Source of the DNA: Pempheris klunzingeri
Taxonomy: Eukaryota > Chordata > Actinopteri > Acropomatiformes > Pempheridae
Length of the DNA stretch: 64,000 nucleotides
Direction: 5' to 3'
NCBI RefSeq assembly: GCF_042242105.1
Contig: NC_092028.1
Span: 16,148,768 to 16,212,767 of the forward strand
The notes under the pieces are model-generated. The model worked only from the letters and a program-made list of their open reading frames with translations. It made no database searches and was not told the DNA's origin. Within the stretch, counting starts at the first letter, position 1. Each line of letters begins with the position of its first letter. Shown piece by piece: positions 25,098 through 40,330 of this stretch. The translations under genes and the position numbers were made by a program.

Positions 25098-26728
25098 ATG
25101 GCTGAGGAGAAGATGGAGATGGGGGAAGTTGGGACGTCTCTTATGACTTCGGAGACCAAGCCGCCTCCAGCCAGACCTCCTAACAAATTTGAGAGGGTGT
25201 TTCAGCCCTGTCTGGGCGAGCTGGTGGGAACTACGTTCTTTGTGTTTATCGGGTGTGTGTCGGTCATAGAGAATGTGGACTCTGCAGGGAGGCTTCAGCC
25301 AGCTCTGGTGCACGGCCTGGCTGTGGCCATCATGGTGGCTTGCATGGCTGAGATCAGGTGAGGATCATCTCCAGTGTTCAAGAGGTTTATGGACATTATG
25401 CAGACTTTATTGTGCCATGAATGCCATGAATCATAGGATGGAAAATAACAAATTGCTTAAAACGTTGTTTTTTGTTTTTTTTTCAGAAACAGGATTTAAA
25501 AACACTTTTTAATTGTTAATTGTTGAGTAAAATTGAAAATTGTCTCTTTTTCCTCATCTTCTCATCATATTTTTTTACATTTCATAATGCTTCTCTGCTC
25601 TTTGGAGAGTTATATTTAGAAAAAGTCACTGGAATGAACCAGTCCTTGCTGTCCAGTCGTATTCATTGTTAAACAATTTCATCTTATATATCTAATGCCC
25701 CCAAACTATGAACTTTGAAGGCAACATAAAACAAAAGTGAAGTTTTCTCTCTATTTTTGCCTCTCCAGTGGCTCCCATTTCAACCCCCCGTTCACCCTGG
25801 CCATCTTTCTGTGTGGAGGGATGGAGATGAATATGGTGGCCCCATACCTCGCATGTCAGTTACTTGGAGGGGTGCTTGGAGCTGCTATGGCAAAGGTGAA
25901 CCTGTCTCTTTTTTGTGTCATGAAAATATCCACGTCAGACTTTCTTCTATGTGCATAAAATCAGACCTCTTTCTGGCTGAACTGTGTCCGAATTGATGCC
26001 AACAGGCGATGACCTCGGGAAAGAACTTCGACAAAGCCCACGGGGCTGCGTTTGATGTGCTGAAGTCAACAGATCAAATAGGAGGCGCTTTGTTCGGAGA
26101 GGTGGCCATGACCTGTCTGGTCACCATGGTGGTGCTGCTGGGGGCTGTTAACACCAAGACCAGAAGCCCCCTGGTGCCATTTATGGTGGGCTGCACTGTT
26201 ATCATCAACATCTTGGCTGGGTGAGTGAAGACTAATGAGAAGAAGAAGTGTGAAGTTCGCTTCTACAATAATTTGATTCTTAATATCATGTAGAAATGCA
26301 TTTATCTAATTTTTACAGGTTCGTCCAAGTGAAAGAGTTTTAAAAATCACATCTTATTTGCATTTTCACATAAATATCATAATTTTCTACACAAATAATG
26401 AGAAACCAATCTGAATATCTCGTATCTGCTTGTTTTGTCAGTGGGGATGTATCTGGCACCTGTCTGAACCCAGCTAGAGCCTTTGGTCCAGCCATAGTGA
26501 GCAACTACTGGACTTACCACTGGGTGTACTGGGTGGGACCCATCTCAGGAGGCCTCATAGCAGCTGCACTGGTTCGGTAGGTGCAACACACCTTCTTAAT
26601 GTTAGGATCTAATTGGTAGGATTGGTAGTAAAGATTCATTACTGACCCGACAAATGACAAACTATATGCTTCCCCGTTTTTGCAGAGTCCTCCTCGGAGA
26701 CAGGAAGATTCGACTCATTTTTAAATGA
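25098..26728 (+). CDS. aqp8: Aquaporin-8, complete coding region, 5 exons
   Basis: Exons are 25098-25357, 25769-25895, 26006-26220, 26442-26576 and 26686-26728. They join in frame to 259 residues (human AQP8 has 261). The start is the ATG in CTCATGGCTGAGG; a hydrophilic N-terminus rich in K, P and E precedes the first span. Six hydrophobic segments and two half-helix loops are visible. Loop B reads SGSHFNPPF and loop E reads [14 protein letters not shown]; the Cys before the second box is where AQP8 has its mercury-sensitive site. The His in ALVHGLA matches the AQP8-type selectivity filter. The family passes water, and AQP8 also passes ammonia and hydrogen peroxide. The first box is NPP rather than the usual NPA, a clear departure from the human form. 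Teleosts carry several aqp8 paralogues, and I cannot say which one this is. Confidence 0.95.
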
Positions 26729-26845
26729 AAATGAACTTAAGTGGGATAAATCATCTACAGTTACATTATAACCCTCATCTTCTTTTGTTCCACTGACATG
26801 TTTGCACATGATAATGCTTTCTTTGCAATACAATACATTTTTTAC

Positions 26846-26851
26846 ATTAAA
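26846..26851 (+). other. Possible aqp8 polyadenylation signal
   Basis: An ATTAAA variant hexamer lies about 120 bases after the aqp8 stop codon, followed by an A-run and a GT-rich stretch. This is weak evidence on its own. Confidence 0.3.
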
Positions 26852-29260
26852 AAAAGGTGTTCACGTTTGTTTTTTGGCCTTTGCCTTGTACAGAATGTAA
26901 TATTACGCTTAGCTTACAGATTAATTTAATATGGTACAGGTTCTCCTGCACCACTATAGGTACAGTTAAAGTTAAACAGAGTTGTAGATGATTTGTAAAT
27001 GGAGTAAACGTGTCTCTCTAGTTCAGAGAAATAAATTCTGGTCTTTACTCTGAAATGGAAACTCTAGTTTTCAACCAGGTGCATGAGCGACAACAATTAT
27101 ATGTAAACCTTTAGAAAAACTTCCAAACTCATTACCTTTTCAGTCGAGAAGATTGAGAACATTTAGAAAAAAAGAAGAAAAAAAAAGCTTGAGCCAAAAT
27201 TCAATTACTTCAGATTTTCAACCACAAATGCTGTGCAGCATTAAAAGCAGACCAAATGGCAACCTTTTCAAAGCTAAGAGACATCTCTGCTTCAGCTTTG
27301 TCCTCCTGGTGCCATGTGCCTGCTCTCTATAGCCGGAGCAGTGAATGCCTGTTCGGCAGTGGAGGGTATCACGCTGTTTCCATATTGTACCCCTGGGCCT
27401 CCCCACAGCAGTGGCCCACATGGGAAAGCAGGCCAGGCGGTGGGGTAAACCAATTACCCCCCAGTCTGGGTGGACTCCTGCCGGCACGCTACACGGCAGC
27501 TCCAGGCCGAGCCCTCCTGGGCTCGTTCCCCATGAGAGCCTGCTGGAATTCCCAGAGATGAGAATTGTGTGGTTGCCGAAGCCTGCAGAGAGGCTATATT
27601 TTGCTTGGAAATTTGACATGGTGGCCCCCCGGGACAATACTGAGGGAGGAGACTTCAGACTGAGCTTCTGTAGGATGAAAAAAAAGTTTTTGGAAAGCTT
27701 AAATTTGATCTTGATCTTTTTGAAACCCACAGACACCACTGGGTACCCACAGTTTATTTTTTGTTAAATAGCTGTAATGTTAAAAATTGATTGAGCTTTT
27801 TGTGCCATAAGTATAATTTGTCTAATTCATTTATATATAATAAAGATATAAAATGCACAAAGACAATATAGAAATGTCTGGAAGTATGTTTTTAGAAGCT
27901 AAGACATCTTAAATGTGCATGTTGCTTGTTTAAAATCAGGTTTTAACCAGAACTGAAAGACGAGACAGGCATACAAAGAAGAGCAACAGAGATAAATATG
28001 AGCAATAGTCTGAACACAGAGCAGAAATTAGAGAGCGGAGAGTAAAAGGCAGGAATCGGCCCTCCTCTCACCTCTTGGATTCATGAGCCCTGATGGTTTC
28101 TAGATGACAGCAGCCGTGACAATGGTCATTATGTCTGCCAGAGGCCTTGTCACTGCGGGGCCATTGTGTGGCCGCCATTCACCACACAGTCATTTACACT
28201 TTCATTGGCAGCTATTTAGTCCTCATAAAAAGTTCAACACAGCAATTTGTGAGCCCTGCTCAGCCAAGGAGAAGTGCGGAATAGGCTAAGAAAGCAGTTG
28301 CTTTAAAAGTCAATTAATTGTTCCCCTCTTCTGGGAGGGGCCGAGGGGGAGGATCCCCAGGCTTTGGGGCCTCACATCTGTCCATTTGTCTTCTAGGGCC
28401 ATGATGCAGGGGCCACACCACTCAAAAGAAGTGTCCAATTCAGTCTGCTAAGAGCTTTGGCCATCTAAGGAGATTTTGTATTTCATTTTATGCTAGGACT
28501 ATCCTATTATCATAAGAATCTGACCACAGAGGAAAAGATGGGATACAGAAGCTTGTTGGACATTTCAGCTCTAAATCCCATTCTCCTGAAAAACCGGAGA
28601 GCATATGAGCATATGATGGGAAGTGGGGGTGTAAAATCATTTAATCCTTTACCAGGCCACCTATTAAAAAGAGCGCAGTCTTGAGGGGCCAGAGCTTTCT
28701 TATTAAGTGGAGGACCTCATGAAATTTAGATTTTTATGCACTGTTCATGAGCTCTGCTCACTTCACCAGGCACACGTCCACATGTACTAACCAGATTTTC
28801 CTTTAAGATAAACAGAAATGAAAAAAATCTGTAAATCAGCATGTTGGGTTTTTTTAAATTAGAAGGATGTTTATTTATTTATTGGCTAAAACAGGAACGA
28901 TATAAATGGAACTGATTTGTGCAAAATAAAACCAATTCCACTGATCATCTCTGTGCGCCACATGTCCACAAATCACATGTTTATTTTTGTATAGTGTATT
29001 AAAACAGCCCACACTCCACATAAATGGGTGACTTATATACCTATATCTAATCTTACTAATAAACATTAACTTGCAGCACAATCTGATTTCGTGCGTCCAG
29101 TTAAAACTAAGCCTAATCTAAAGGCTCCATTACTCTCTGTTTTCCTCATTTTAAAAGCAAAGAAACATGAAATTCTTACCTGACTTGAACAGTGTAGCAA
29201 AACATCCTTTGAATAAATGCTGAAAAATGTGATCACTAGTGCAGTGGAGTCTTCAGAGGA
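26852..29260. other. Intergenic region between aqp8 and metrn with GC-rich islands
   Basis: Two non-coding-looking blocks stand out from AT-rich surroundings: about 27250-27620 and about 28040-28450. The second holds several CCATTGTG and GCCGCCATT words (YY1-like). Open frames of 100-170 codons in the first block on both strands have no recognisable protein content. They may be regulatory elements; no exon is supported. Confidence 0.4.
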
Positions 29261-29266
29261 TTTATT
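29261..29266 (-). other. Candidate polyadenylation signal of metrn
   Basis: The minus strand reads AATAAA about 560 bases after the metrn stop codon. It would give a 3' UTR of ordinary length. Confidence 0.4.
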
Positions 29267-29825
29267 TTGCATTATAAGCACAATAATCCAGATGCAGAAA
29301 CATTCAATTCACGTGCAGGGTACAACACATATAAATAGGCAGAGAGGAAAGAGGATTTGAAACTTAAGCACAGATGAATCAGAAGGAGAATAACTTCACA
29401 TGTAAAAGCCCATTCACCCGGATAAACTGTCAAATACAAATGCTTCAGTCCTGCCTCGCACCTCGGTTCAGAGGGCAACTGTCACACAGAGCAAGCAAAG
29501 TGAACGGCGGTTCATGTGGGGAGAAGTACAAAGAGGGAGCAGTAACCCAAGCCCCGCTTAGTCTCCCGGGGGTGAGGGCAATGATGGGGGAGAGACAAAA
29601 GGCTGGCCCTCTCTATGCAGCACAGGAGGCCCTGCTGTTCGCCCCTGCTCTGCTCCTTAAAATGTTTTTAGAAACCAGCAGCTCAGCGGCCATGTCCCTG
29701 CTGGTGATGCTGGACGCCACCTCGCTGGCACATGAAAACATCACAGGGACCCCACAGTGCCTTTACAGTGCAGAGGTGAGGATGCCTGTGGGTAAAGGCT
29801 GGTGGGGCTGAAACAACACACTTCC

Positions 29826-32800
29826 TCAGTCTAAGGGGAAGTCACAGGAATTCCGGCGTGCCGCCCAGGCGCTCTGGTAGACAGACAGGAAGTCTTTGTA
29901 TCGCGGGGCACACCCTAACCAAGCTTCCCCGAAGTGCTCAGACCCTGTGAAGAGAAACTCTCCGTCCCCGTGCGTCACATGGCACTGCAGGAGCGTGTGG
30001 ATGCGTCCGTGCCAAGACGAGCCGGAGGCGGCCACTTGCTGCTCAAACACTCGGCTGCGCTGCCAGTACACCCTCGCTGCCGTCACCTCCACTGACGTCG
30101 TCCGGCGCTCAGGGTGGTGGGAGACGTTCCTGATGGAGCCTCTGACCACTGAAAGACCAAAGAGCAGTGATGTGTCTGTACACTGTATGGAAACCATGTG
30201 AAAAATCTGTGAAAAACCAGTGGGCTTTGGATAACAGCTGCCCATAGAAACTCCTTCCAATTCTTCCCACATGTTATTTTTTCTTTTCTTTTCTTGGCGT
30301 CATTTTTCTCCTTTAGCCATTTGACCATAGCGGCTCAGCTACTGTCCTCTATCTTTACTCAAATATGGAAGGTTTGAGGCACAGAAAGGCTTTCTGGGAA
30401 TTCAACTAATAGTAAAAAAAAGTAAGCAAACTATACAAAGAAACAAATATAAACGTATCTATAAAAGTACCTAGAATGGCCTCAATCAGAGCATTATATA
30501 TTGTACATAATACATAACTGGATTATCATTACTGATGCAACATGAACATGAGTAATATTTTAGTGTCCTCCAAGAGGAGCTGATTTGATCTATTTTATTT
30601 TGGATTGTTTAACTTTATGACATCAAATCATACTTTATAAGTTTATCTGCAAAGTCTGCAAAGGGACTGCTAAATGTATTGGAAGAGCAGAAAATGGAAT
30701 CATTAAGATACATATACATCACTTTTTTACATATGTAAATATGCATATGCCTAATACTTGGATGAATGAACTAAATTACTCTCAACTTTTATGCTCATTC
30801 ACATCCACCACTTATCTCAGAGTTGTAACTAAGACCAAATCTCATTCATATTTCCCTTGTTTTGTTTTTTTTTATATATTGGCTATTACCTTACATTGCA
30901 TTGGTTTACAACTCCCATATATCTCAAAGGGAATTTAATGGTGCTCTGTGTTTATATGTGTTTGATAAACTCATTTGTACTCACCAAAATCACTGTTGCA
31001 GACGGCCATGAGGAGTTCTGTATCATTGCAGGGTCGGCATGAAGCTGTGGGTGGAGATAATCAGGACAGAAAATGAAGAAGTAGCTTTTGCATCAGGTCT
31101 AACTTTCTCAAATGCCACAATTTTCTCACTTTTTCTGTCTCTGTAGTCATAATCACCCTCTCCCAGACCAGGCATGACATAAACCTCTGTGACTGACACT
31201 GACTGATAAATGGGGGTCACCTCTCCTCCCTACCACTTCACTGACGGGCTCCATTCATCTCCCTCCTCACATCAAAAATGGAAGAAAGCAAAGGTTAGAT
31301 GAAGGAATGCGAGCCCACCACATTGCCTCCAGATCTAAAACCCCTCCCTGGTCTTGACCCCGCCGTGTTTGACTCATATTGTGTCTACCTAACTGGGTGA
31401 CCCTGTGCCAACGCCGGAGGCTGCGGGAGTCAAACACTTCTGTCAGACTGGCGATGCAGAAAAGATGAACCAGCCGCCGTCTGTTATGGACCCAGAATGA
31501 CATCACCACGCTGGGACAGGCCCGCACACATGGATAAATGCTAATAAACAGACAGGCACAATGAAAAGGCATTTGAGGAATCTGTGAAGTATTTGCAGTC
31601 TCAATTCAGGCCCCTTGGCCTGGTGCCCTCCAGCCGCCCTGTGGTCTGCTCTGTCCTTGCTGCTTTGTCCCTCGATGGAAACCAGACAGCCAGACAAAAC
31701 ACAAGACTGACCAGCAGCTGCATGCTCCAGTCAACATGACTGGGCTCTGTAATTAAACCTCACTTTCTTCTATGAATCAGGACTGCATGCTCTGTCCCTC
31801 TCACTCCAACATATGGCATTATGACATTATAAAAGTATCATAAAGTGGAACTAATGCCAGAACCATAACCTAATGCTTCATATTTGGCTTGGAATCCACC
31901 AACAAGGGCACATTTTGGGTTGCCAGGTTGTGAAAAATTCCTTTTGTTAATGTTCCTCCTTCTCCTTATCAGGCAGTGTTGGTAATCAATTGATAAGCTT
32001 AATAGGTTGTTAATGAATTGATTTTTTTAATCCAGCCAGTTCTTCTCTAGAAGTTAACAACCTGGCAACCCAAAGCTTTGCCTCACCAATGCAATATAAG
32101 AATGCTTTCCTGGAGTGGTATATTAAATGCATCGCTGCATCTATCATGAACCAGGCTCTACTCACTCTGAAGCCCGCTGTGGTCCACGGTGGGTGCGGCA
32201 CTCCTGTTCCCCAGCAGCTCGTATCTGAAGCCCATCGTGCGCCTGCTCCAGGGTCCATCACTCTGAGGGCTGGACTGGAGGTAGATGGCGGGCCTGTGAG
32301 GCCCATCCGCCCGGAAACACACCACCTGCTGCTCGGGCCGCCCGTCGTCCGTCAGCAGCAGCTCCAGCTCTCCGGCCCGTTCAATGAACACGCTGGCTCC
32401 GCGGAAGGAGGGAGACGGTTTGATGCAGACGGTGGTGCGCCGGGCGGAGGACACGTTGGGCTCCAGGACCACCCGGAGAGCCTGGCCCGGGTAAATCCAC
32501 CTCACCCAGCCCGCAGTACAGCGCAGCCGCACCTGGAGCACGATCCTGGAGTCCAAGCCAGCTGCAAAACTGCTGGAAAAACGAATGAATCATGTGAGTG
32601 ACGTCTTTAAAATTCAAAATCCTGCCATGTCTGGCATGGATTACATTGTTACTGTGCCATCATCTGGGTTTTGCACTGATGCTTTAAGTCATAAAACACT
32701 AATAAGATCAAATATTAGTTTGCTAGATTGTAAAAGATCCCGTTGGCATGAGTTTGTCCTTTCTGTTTGGTAATAACTCAGTTATAAATGTTATTAATTC

Positions 32801-33103
32801 ATCAATAATGCTTTTGGTCATCAAACCTGCAGTTGAACGTGTTAATAAATGTATTTTACTGGATTGCTGGAAACGAATCAAATGGGGTTTTCACTAAACC
32901 TGAACAAGAGCTGTTCATATTCATAAAGCATCAGTGCAGCTTAGTAAATTACCAGATTGCCCCTCAAATGACTATTTATCAAAGTTTCCCTCTTTAAAAA
33001 TCCGAGATGCTCCTCACCTCCCAGTCCAGTTGCACAAGTCAGCTGCGCAGAGTCCCAACGGCAGAACCAGCACGTGCATCAAAATAATCACATTTGGCAG
33101 CAT
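29826..33103 (-). CDS. metrn: Meteorin-family secreted protein (probable metrn), complete coding region, 4 exons
   Basis: Exons are 33018-33103 (ATG 33101-33103), 32166-32572 (or 32569), 30985-31044 and 29826-30148. The joined frame gives 291 or 290 residues, the normal meteorin length. The first exon encodes a signal peptide (hydrophobic run ILMHVLVLPLGLC) and the start of the mature protein, CNWTG. Later hallmarks are RCTAGWVRWIYPG, CIKPSPSFRGASVFIER, MGFRYELL, SCRPCNDTELLMAVCNSDF and FLFTGSEHFGEAWLGCAPR, with ten or so cysteines placed as in the family. Meteorin proteins are secreted factors acting on glia and axons; the paralogue Metrnl is an adipokine-like factor. The FGEAWLGCAPR segment and the ELELLL run favour metrn, while VRGSI resembles metrnl, so the paralogue choice is not certain. 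The next gene (cbx8) points the same way but is unrelated. Confidence 0.88.
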
Positions 33104-33245
33104 CTCACCCACACAGAGATAAAAACACAGAGAGAAGTGGACTTCGGTGCATGGCTAGAAAGTTTGTCTGTGCACACGAAGAGTGTGTGTGAGTGTGTGT
33201 GAGCGCTCTGCTGCACCGCGGGACTGTGGCTCAGCTTTACTGGGT

Positions 33246-35950
<2,705 letters not shown>

Positions 35951-36106
35951 ATTTTTAATTCTCTCAGCAGCGTATTAAATATTTGTATGTACACGTTTGA
36001 AAGTTACATAGAAAAAATAGAGTATGACAGAAAGCCTGTTAGTCGCTTGTTAAACAATTATTTACGCGTACATTATCCTCCTGTGACCTACACCAGCAGC
36101 ACACAC

Positions 36107-38575
36107 TCATCTTTTCTCTCTGAAAAAGCCTTTGTCCGTGCTGCTCTCTCTGATGGTGACTGTCAACAGGTTCATGGTGACATCTGTCACGGTCACAGAG
36201 TCCACGTTGGTGAAAGAGGGGGTCCAGGACGAGGATGGACGCGTGGGCGAATCGTGGATGGACTCGGACCGCGTGGAGATGACAGCAGCTTGTTCCCGGG
36301 ACAGACGGCACTCCTCCGCCTGATGTCTCCGGTGCTCTGCGGCGTGCTTCATCTTCCTGGGCTGAGGGATAGACATCCTGGACACGCAACTAGTCCTGTG
36401 CCCCCCCTGATCACTTTTACGCACGTCTGGGCTGAATGAGCAGCTGTAAGTCATCCCTGCGCCCCCCGCGTGTCTCTGCTCGCTGCTGGATTTGGGTGTT
36501 ATCGTGGTCTTCTCCTGAAACCTCTTGGTCAGCTGCATGAGGCTGTGATCTGACGTCTCTCCGTGGTGATGCAAGCGCCGGGGCGTTTTGGGCAACTCCA
36601 ACAGCCTGGTCCGTTTGGTGTCCGGCTCTGCTGAGCTGCCTCCATCATCCTTATCATAATGTAAATGCAGCTTCGGTTTGCGCCCTCTCTTTTTGGGCAC
36701 CCGGGCAGATTCTTGGGCTGTCAGAGCTGCTGCTGGAGTCGGTCTGGGCCTCCTCTCTGGCTCCGGTGGCCGGACGTGGACACTTTCCCCTCGGTTGACA
36801 GCGCTCGGTGGGAAGATTGTGGGAACCACGGTGCGTAAACCCTCCCTGGCCCTCGGTGTTATGACAGGCTCCGGGATGGGATAGGAAACCTGGATCCCCC
36901 TGGGGGCCTCTCCTCGAAATTCATACGTCTTTTCTTTGGCTTTGGCTTTGGCCTGAGGACAGAGCAAATAAGGGTTATGAGAGGAGGTTTCACAGAGATG
37001 GAAATTTCAAGTCTCCTGAGGAAATTTAAAGGTTTAAGAGAAGCTGGTGACCCGTTTGCTTACACTGAAGGCCTCCTCCTGAAACTGCTGTTTTTAAGGA
37101 ATGCGTGTCAGATACATAAAACATAGAACATATAAACGATGATTAAAATGTATAATAAAGGACACAACTCCGCCTAACCTCATGGAGACCATAAATTAAT
37201 GAGTTTCTCTTGGGTGGCAACTGCACTTCCGCTAGTTGCACCTCTGAATCACAGCCCAACAGTTTCAAAATGACCGTGGCTGCATATTTGACATATCATG
37301 GAAATTATTCACCATCTCAGAAAGGCGACAAGATTAAATGTGAACCAGAGAAATGCGCATCGCAACAGAACATTCACCCACCTTCAGGAGAAAGGTCTCG
37401 GGTTTGGGTCCCCTCTTTTTCGGGCCAAACAGCTCCCTTTCGCGCTCCCTGGACAATGAAAATCATTATAAGATTCATCAAAACACATTCCTGAAAATAT
37501 ATTTTAATTTAGTCTATAATTAAATCGGAAAATCTAATTTTCCAAGTGAGGGCCAAACTCTGCCAATGGAGTGAGTTTCCCCACAGTTTTTAGGAGAGAT
37601 TTTATTAGAAATTGGTTAAATTAAAATGCTAAATGTGTCACAATAAAGCAGATAACGTGTTTGTGACAGGAAAAATGGCATCAACGTTTGCAGCCATTTC
37701 GACTGGAAACGGAACCACCCCGCCCCACTGCCACTTGTTAACACTTTCTTTAGGAAAAAAGTAAGATTTAAAGACTCAATTCTGGACAAAGTGTGCTGTT
37801 TATGGACACTTTTTGTAGCACAGAATGAGCGGTGCCATCTCGGTTCTGCAGAGCGGCCTACTGCTGCGCTGTCAAACCCTCACCTCTCCTCGAAGGCAGC
37901 GAAGAGACGTGCATCCAAAATGTTTTCCTCCGGCTCCCAAGTGCTGTACCTGTGTCACAACAGCGGGGAGGAGAGGTGTTTATTACCGTACAGTGAGCGG
38001 ATCGCGTGTCAACGCGGGGTGTAACACTTTTATCAGCGCAGTGTTGCTGCGTGAGCTGCAAATTACAGACTACGTAGCGGACGGTGACGCATGGTGAACC
38101 CAGCCATTGCTAAAGCTAGTGTGGACTTTAATGCATCCCAGCGGGCTGAAGCTCAGACACTTCCAGCCGCTGACTGTTGCACACAACCCACCAGAGACAC
38201 CGTAAACTGCGCTACAGCACGCAGGGCCGATGATATGATAAGAGAAAAAAAAACATCCACAAGCTGAATAACGACGTGGTGCAGTTGTACGAGCGGCCAG
38301 GATGGAGCGCTGTCCTTCACAGCCCGGATATTATACTCACTTCTGAGACCAGCCCTTCCATTTCACGAGATATTCCCAGCAACCCTGCAAAAACAGATCC
38401 GTGATAGATTCAGGTTATCAGAGAATTGTCTGTCGGCGCTGCACAAACAAATGGTTGCGTAATAGGTGTGGAGACACAGCCTGTGGGGGAAAAATGCAGC
38501 GTATACCCGTCTGATTCGCCGTTTAATGATGGACTCGGCTGCGAAGACGCTCTCACCAACAGCCGAGAGCTCCAT
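36107..38575 (-). CDS. cbx8: Chromobox protein 8 (Polycomb PRC1 reader), complete coding region, 5 exons
   Basis: Exons are 38507-38575 (ATG 38573-38575), 38341-38384, 37884-37949, 37382-37448 and 36107-36952. They sum to 1092 nt, or 363 residues (human CBX8 has 389). The start [15 protein letters not shown] and the segment [20 protein letters not shown] form the chromodomain (about residues 11-69), with the cage aromatics Phe-11, Trp-32 and Trp-35 present. [15 protein letters not shown] follows. Exon 5 opens [13 protein letters not shown] as in human CBX8 and ends with the Pc box [18 protein letters not shown] and GFFREKR, the CBX8-type ending. CBX8 binds H3K27me3 and recruits PRC1 to repress genes in the nucleus. 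The middle of the protein diverges strongly from human. Two oddities are reported as findings: GCW before EYLVKW, and an AT-hook-like KKRGRKPK at about residues 169-176. Confidence 0.95.
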
Positions 38576-38900
38576 GATTCACCATGCAGCGCGTTTATTT
38601 CTCTCGCTTTTATTATTTTTGGCTTCCCCGCGTCCTCCTCGGGTTGTTTAATTCCGCACATCCCATAATACGCAATCTGAGAGGACGTCATCACGTCTTT
38701 TTCTGTTGCCAGGCACCGCAGTCGGTAGGACGGATCGCGGCGGAGCACATTGGCTCAGTTGTTGCTACGTGCTCCGGATCTGTGCGCGGAGGGGAGGAGT
38801 CCCGCTGCTCTGGCTGCTGTGCAGGAATGTCTGGCACAGGGCGACAAGCAAAGTCAGAGGCTCCCGGAGCGGGTCCGTGAACCCCCCTGAGGTTCCCTGG
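37700..38900 (-). promoter_or_regulatory. CpG-rich 5' region of cbx8
   Basis: CpG dinucleotides are frequent from exon 3 of cbx8 through about 300 bases upstream of its ATG (for example GGATCGCGGCGGAGC near 38731). This fits a CpG-island promoter, usual for Polycomb CBX genes. The exact start site is not visible. Confidence 0.45.
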
Positions 38901-40262
38901 GGGGGTCCGTGAAGTCCGAACCAAAAGAAAAAATAGTTTAATTTCACAAGATTTATGAAAAAAAATGTCGAAATTAAGCCAATGAGAGAGGAGAGTGGGT
39001 GGTTTAATGCAAGGTCGCATCCTCACGCACAAATCAATTACTCAAAACATCTGTAAATATTTGTCTTTATGTGTAAAAGCATGAATAATTCAATCACAAA
39101 TTAAGGAATATCCTCCCAAATAGAAATCGTTACAAAAACATTGAATCAAATGGGATTTAAAAAGGATTAAAAAAAAAATAAAAGGTTTCCTCTCAGACAC
39201 ACTTTGACTTTGGATAGTTAATTTATTTATTTAGATTAGATTATAGAATCACGATTGATTATTCAAATCATCTGTTTAATACAGTCCACTTGCACTTACA
39301 TTAACGTCTCGTTTCAGGTTTAAGGTGCTGAATATGAAAAGAAAAGGGCCCATGTGAAGCCAGACTGTGCGTAATTGGACTTTTGCGCGTTAACATTTTA
39401 CGCACGCCATGAAGCAGCGCACAATTTTACCATATCTGCGCACAAATATTGCGTTTATACCAAAATTTAGTGGAGAAAAAATGATAAAAAGAAATGTTTT
39501 GAATCGGTGGGTGTTTAATGTCCATTTCAGAGGTTGCGTATTTTTCTTCAAGCTATTGCACTTAATCAGTAAAGACAAGTCCGTTTGTTTAGCCTGATAA
39601 CAACTGTTATGAGAAATATTTTTACAAGAAGAAACAAATGACATGAAAAACAAATGAGGCATAAAACGACTGCTTCACTCAAAAACAAGCAGAATATTCA
39701 CAGCCTTTCTAATAATAACCGTGAGGAGCTAAATGACATCAGTCACGTCCTGCGTGAGTTTTGAATTTCGGAAAACACTGAAACAAGGTGAAACTTTGCC
39801 CCCAAAGTTGAAATACAGCAACATTTAAAGTAGGCCTCCGTGCTGACCTGGTTCTGGTTTATGTGGAACAGTCAAACAAAAAACACTGAGAACCAAAACT
39901 GTTTCTGTGATCAGTGGAAGGATGTTTTGTGCATCTGTAGATTTCTCACTGAACTTTTTTATTTTCATTCTGTCTTGTATAAATATGTCCTGTTGTTTCT
40001 AAGATGAATTCTTAATCTACAACTGCTTGAAAGATTTTATGATAATAATAATAATAATCATCGTTATTATTATTACAATAGAATTATTTCATAATAATTA
40101 CAGATTTTTTTTTTTTTTACTTAGTCTTCATGGCTGTTGTTTACCTCACAAATAAAACGAGGCACTTATAATTTAATTTAAATTAACGTGAAACGTTTGT
40201 ATTTCTGCAACCAGAAACAAATTATTATTATTATTGTTGTTATTATTATTATTATTATTATT

Positions 40263-40330
<68 letters not shown>

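Noticed and set aside
27218-27767. Overlapping open frames of 100-173 codons on both strands
   Set aside because: No recognisable domain, no good splice sites, and openness on both strands fits GC-rich non-coding DNA.
29826-33103. Calling the meteorin gene metrnl
   Set aside because: Some words fit metrnl, and METRNL is on human 17q25.3 like CBX4/CBX8, but the central and C-terminal residues fit metrn better; the paralogue is left as probable.
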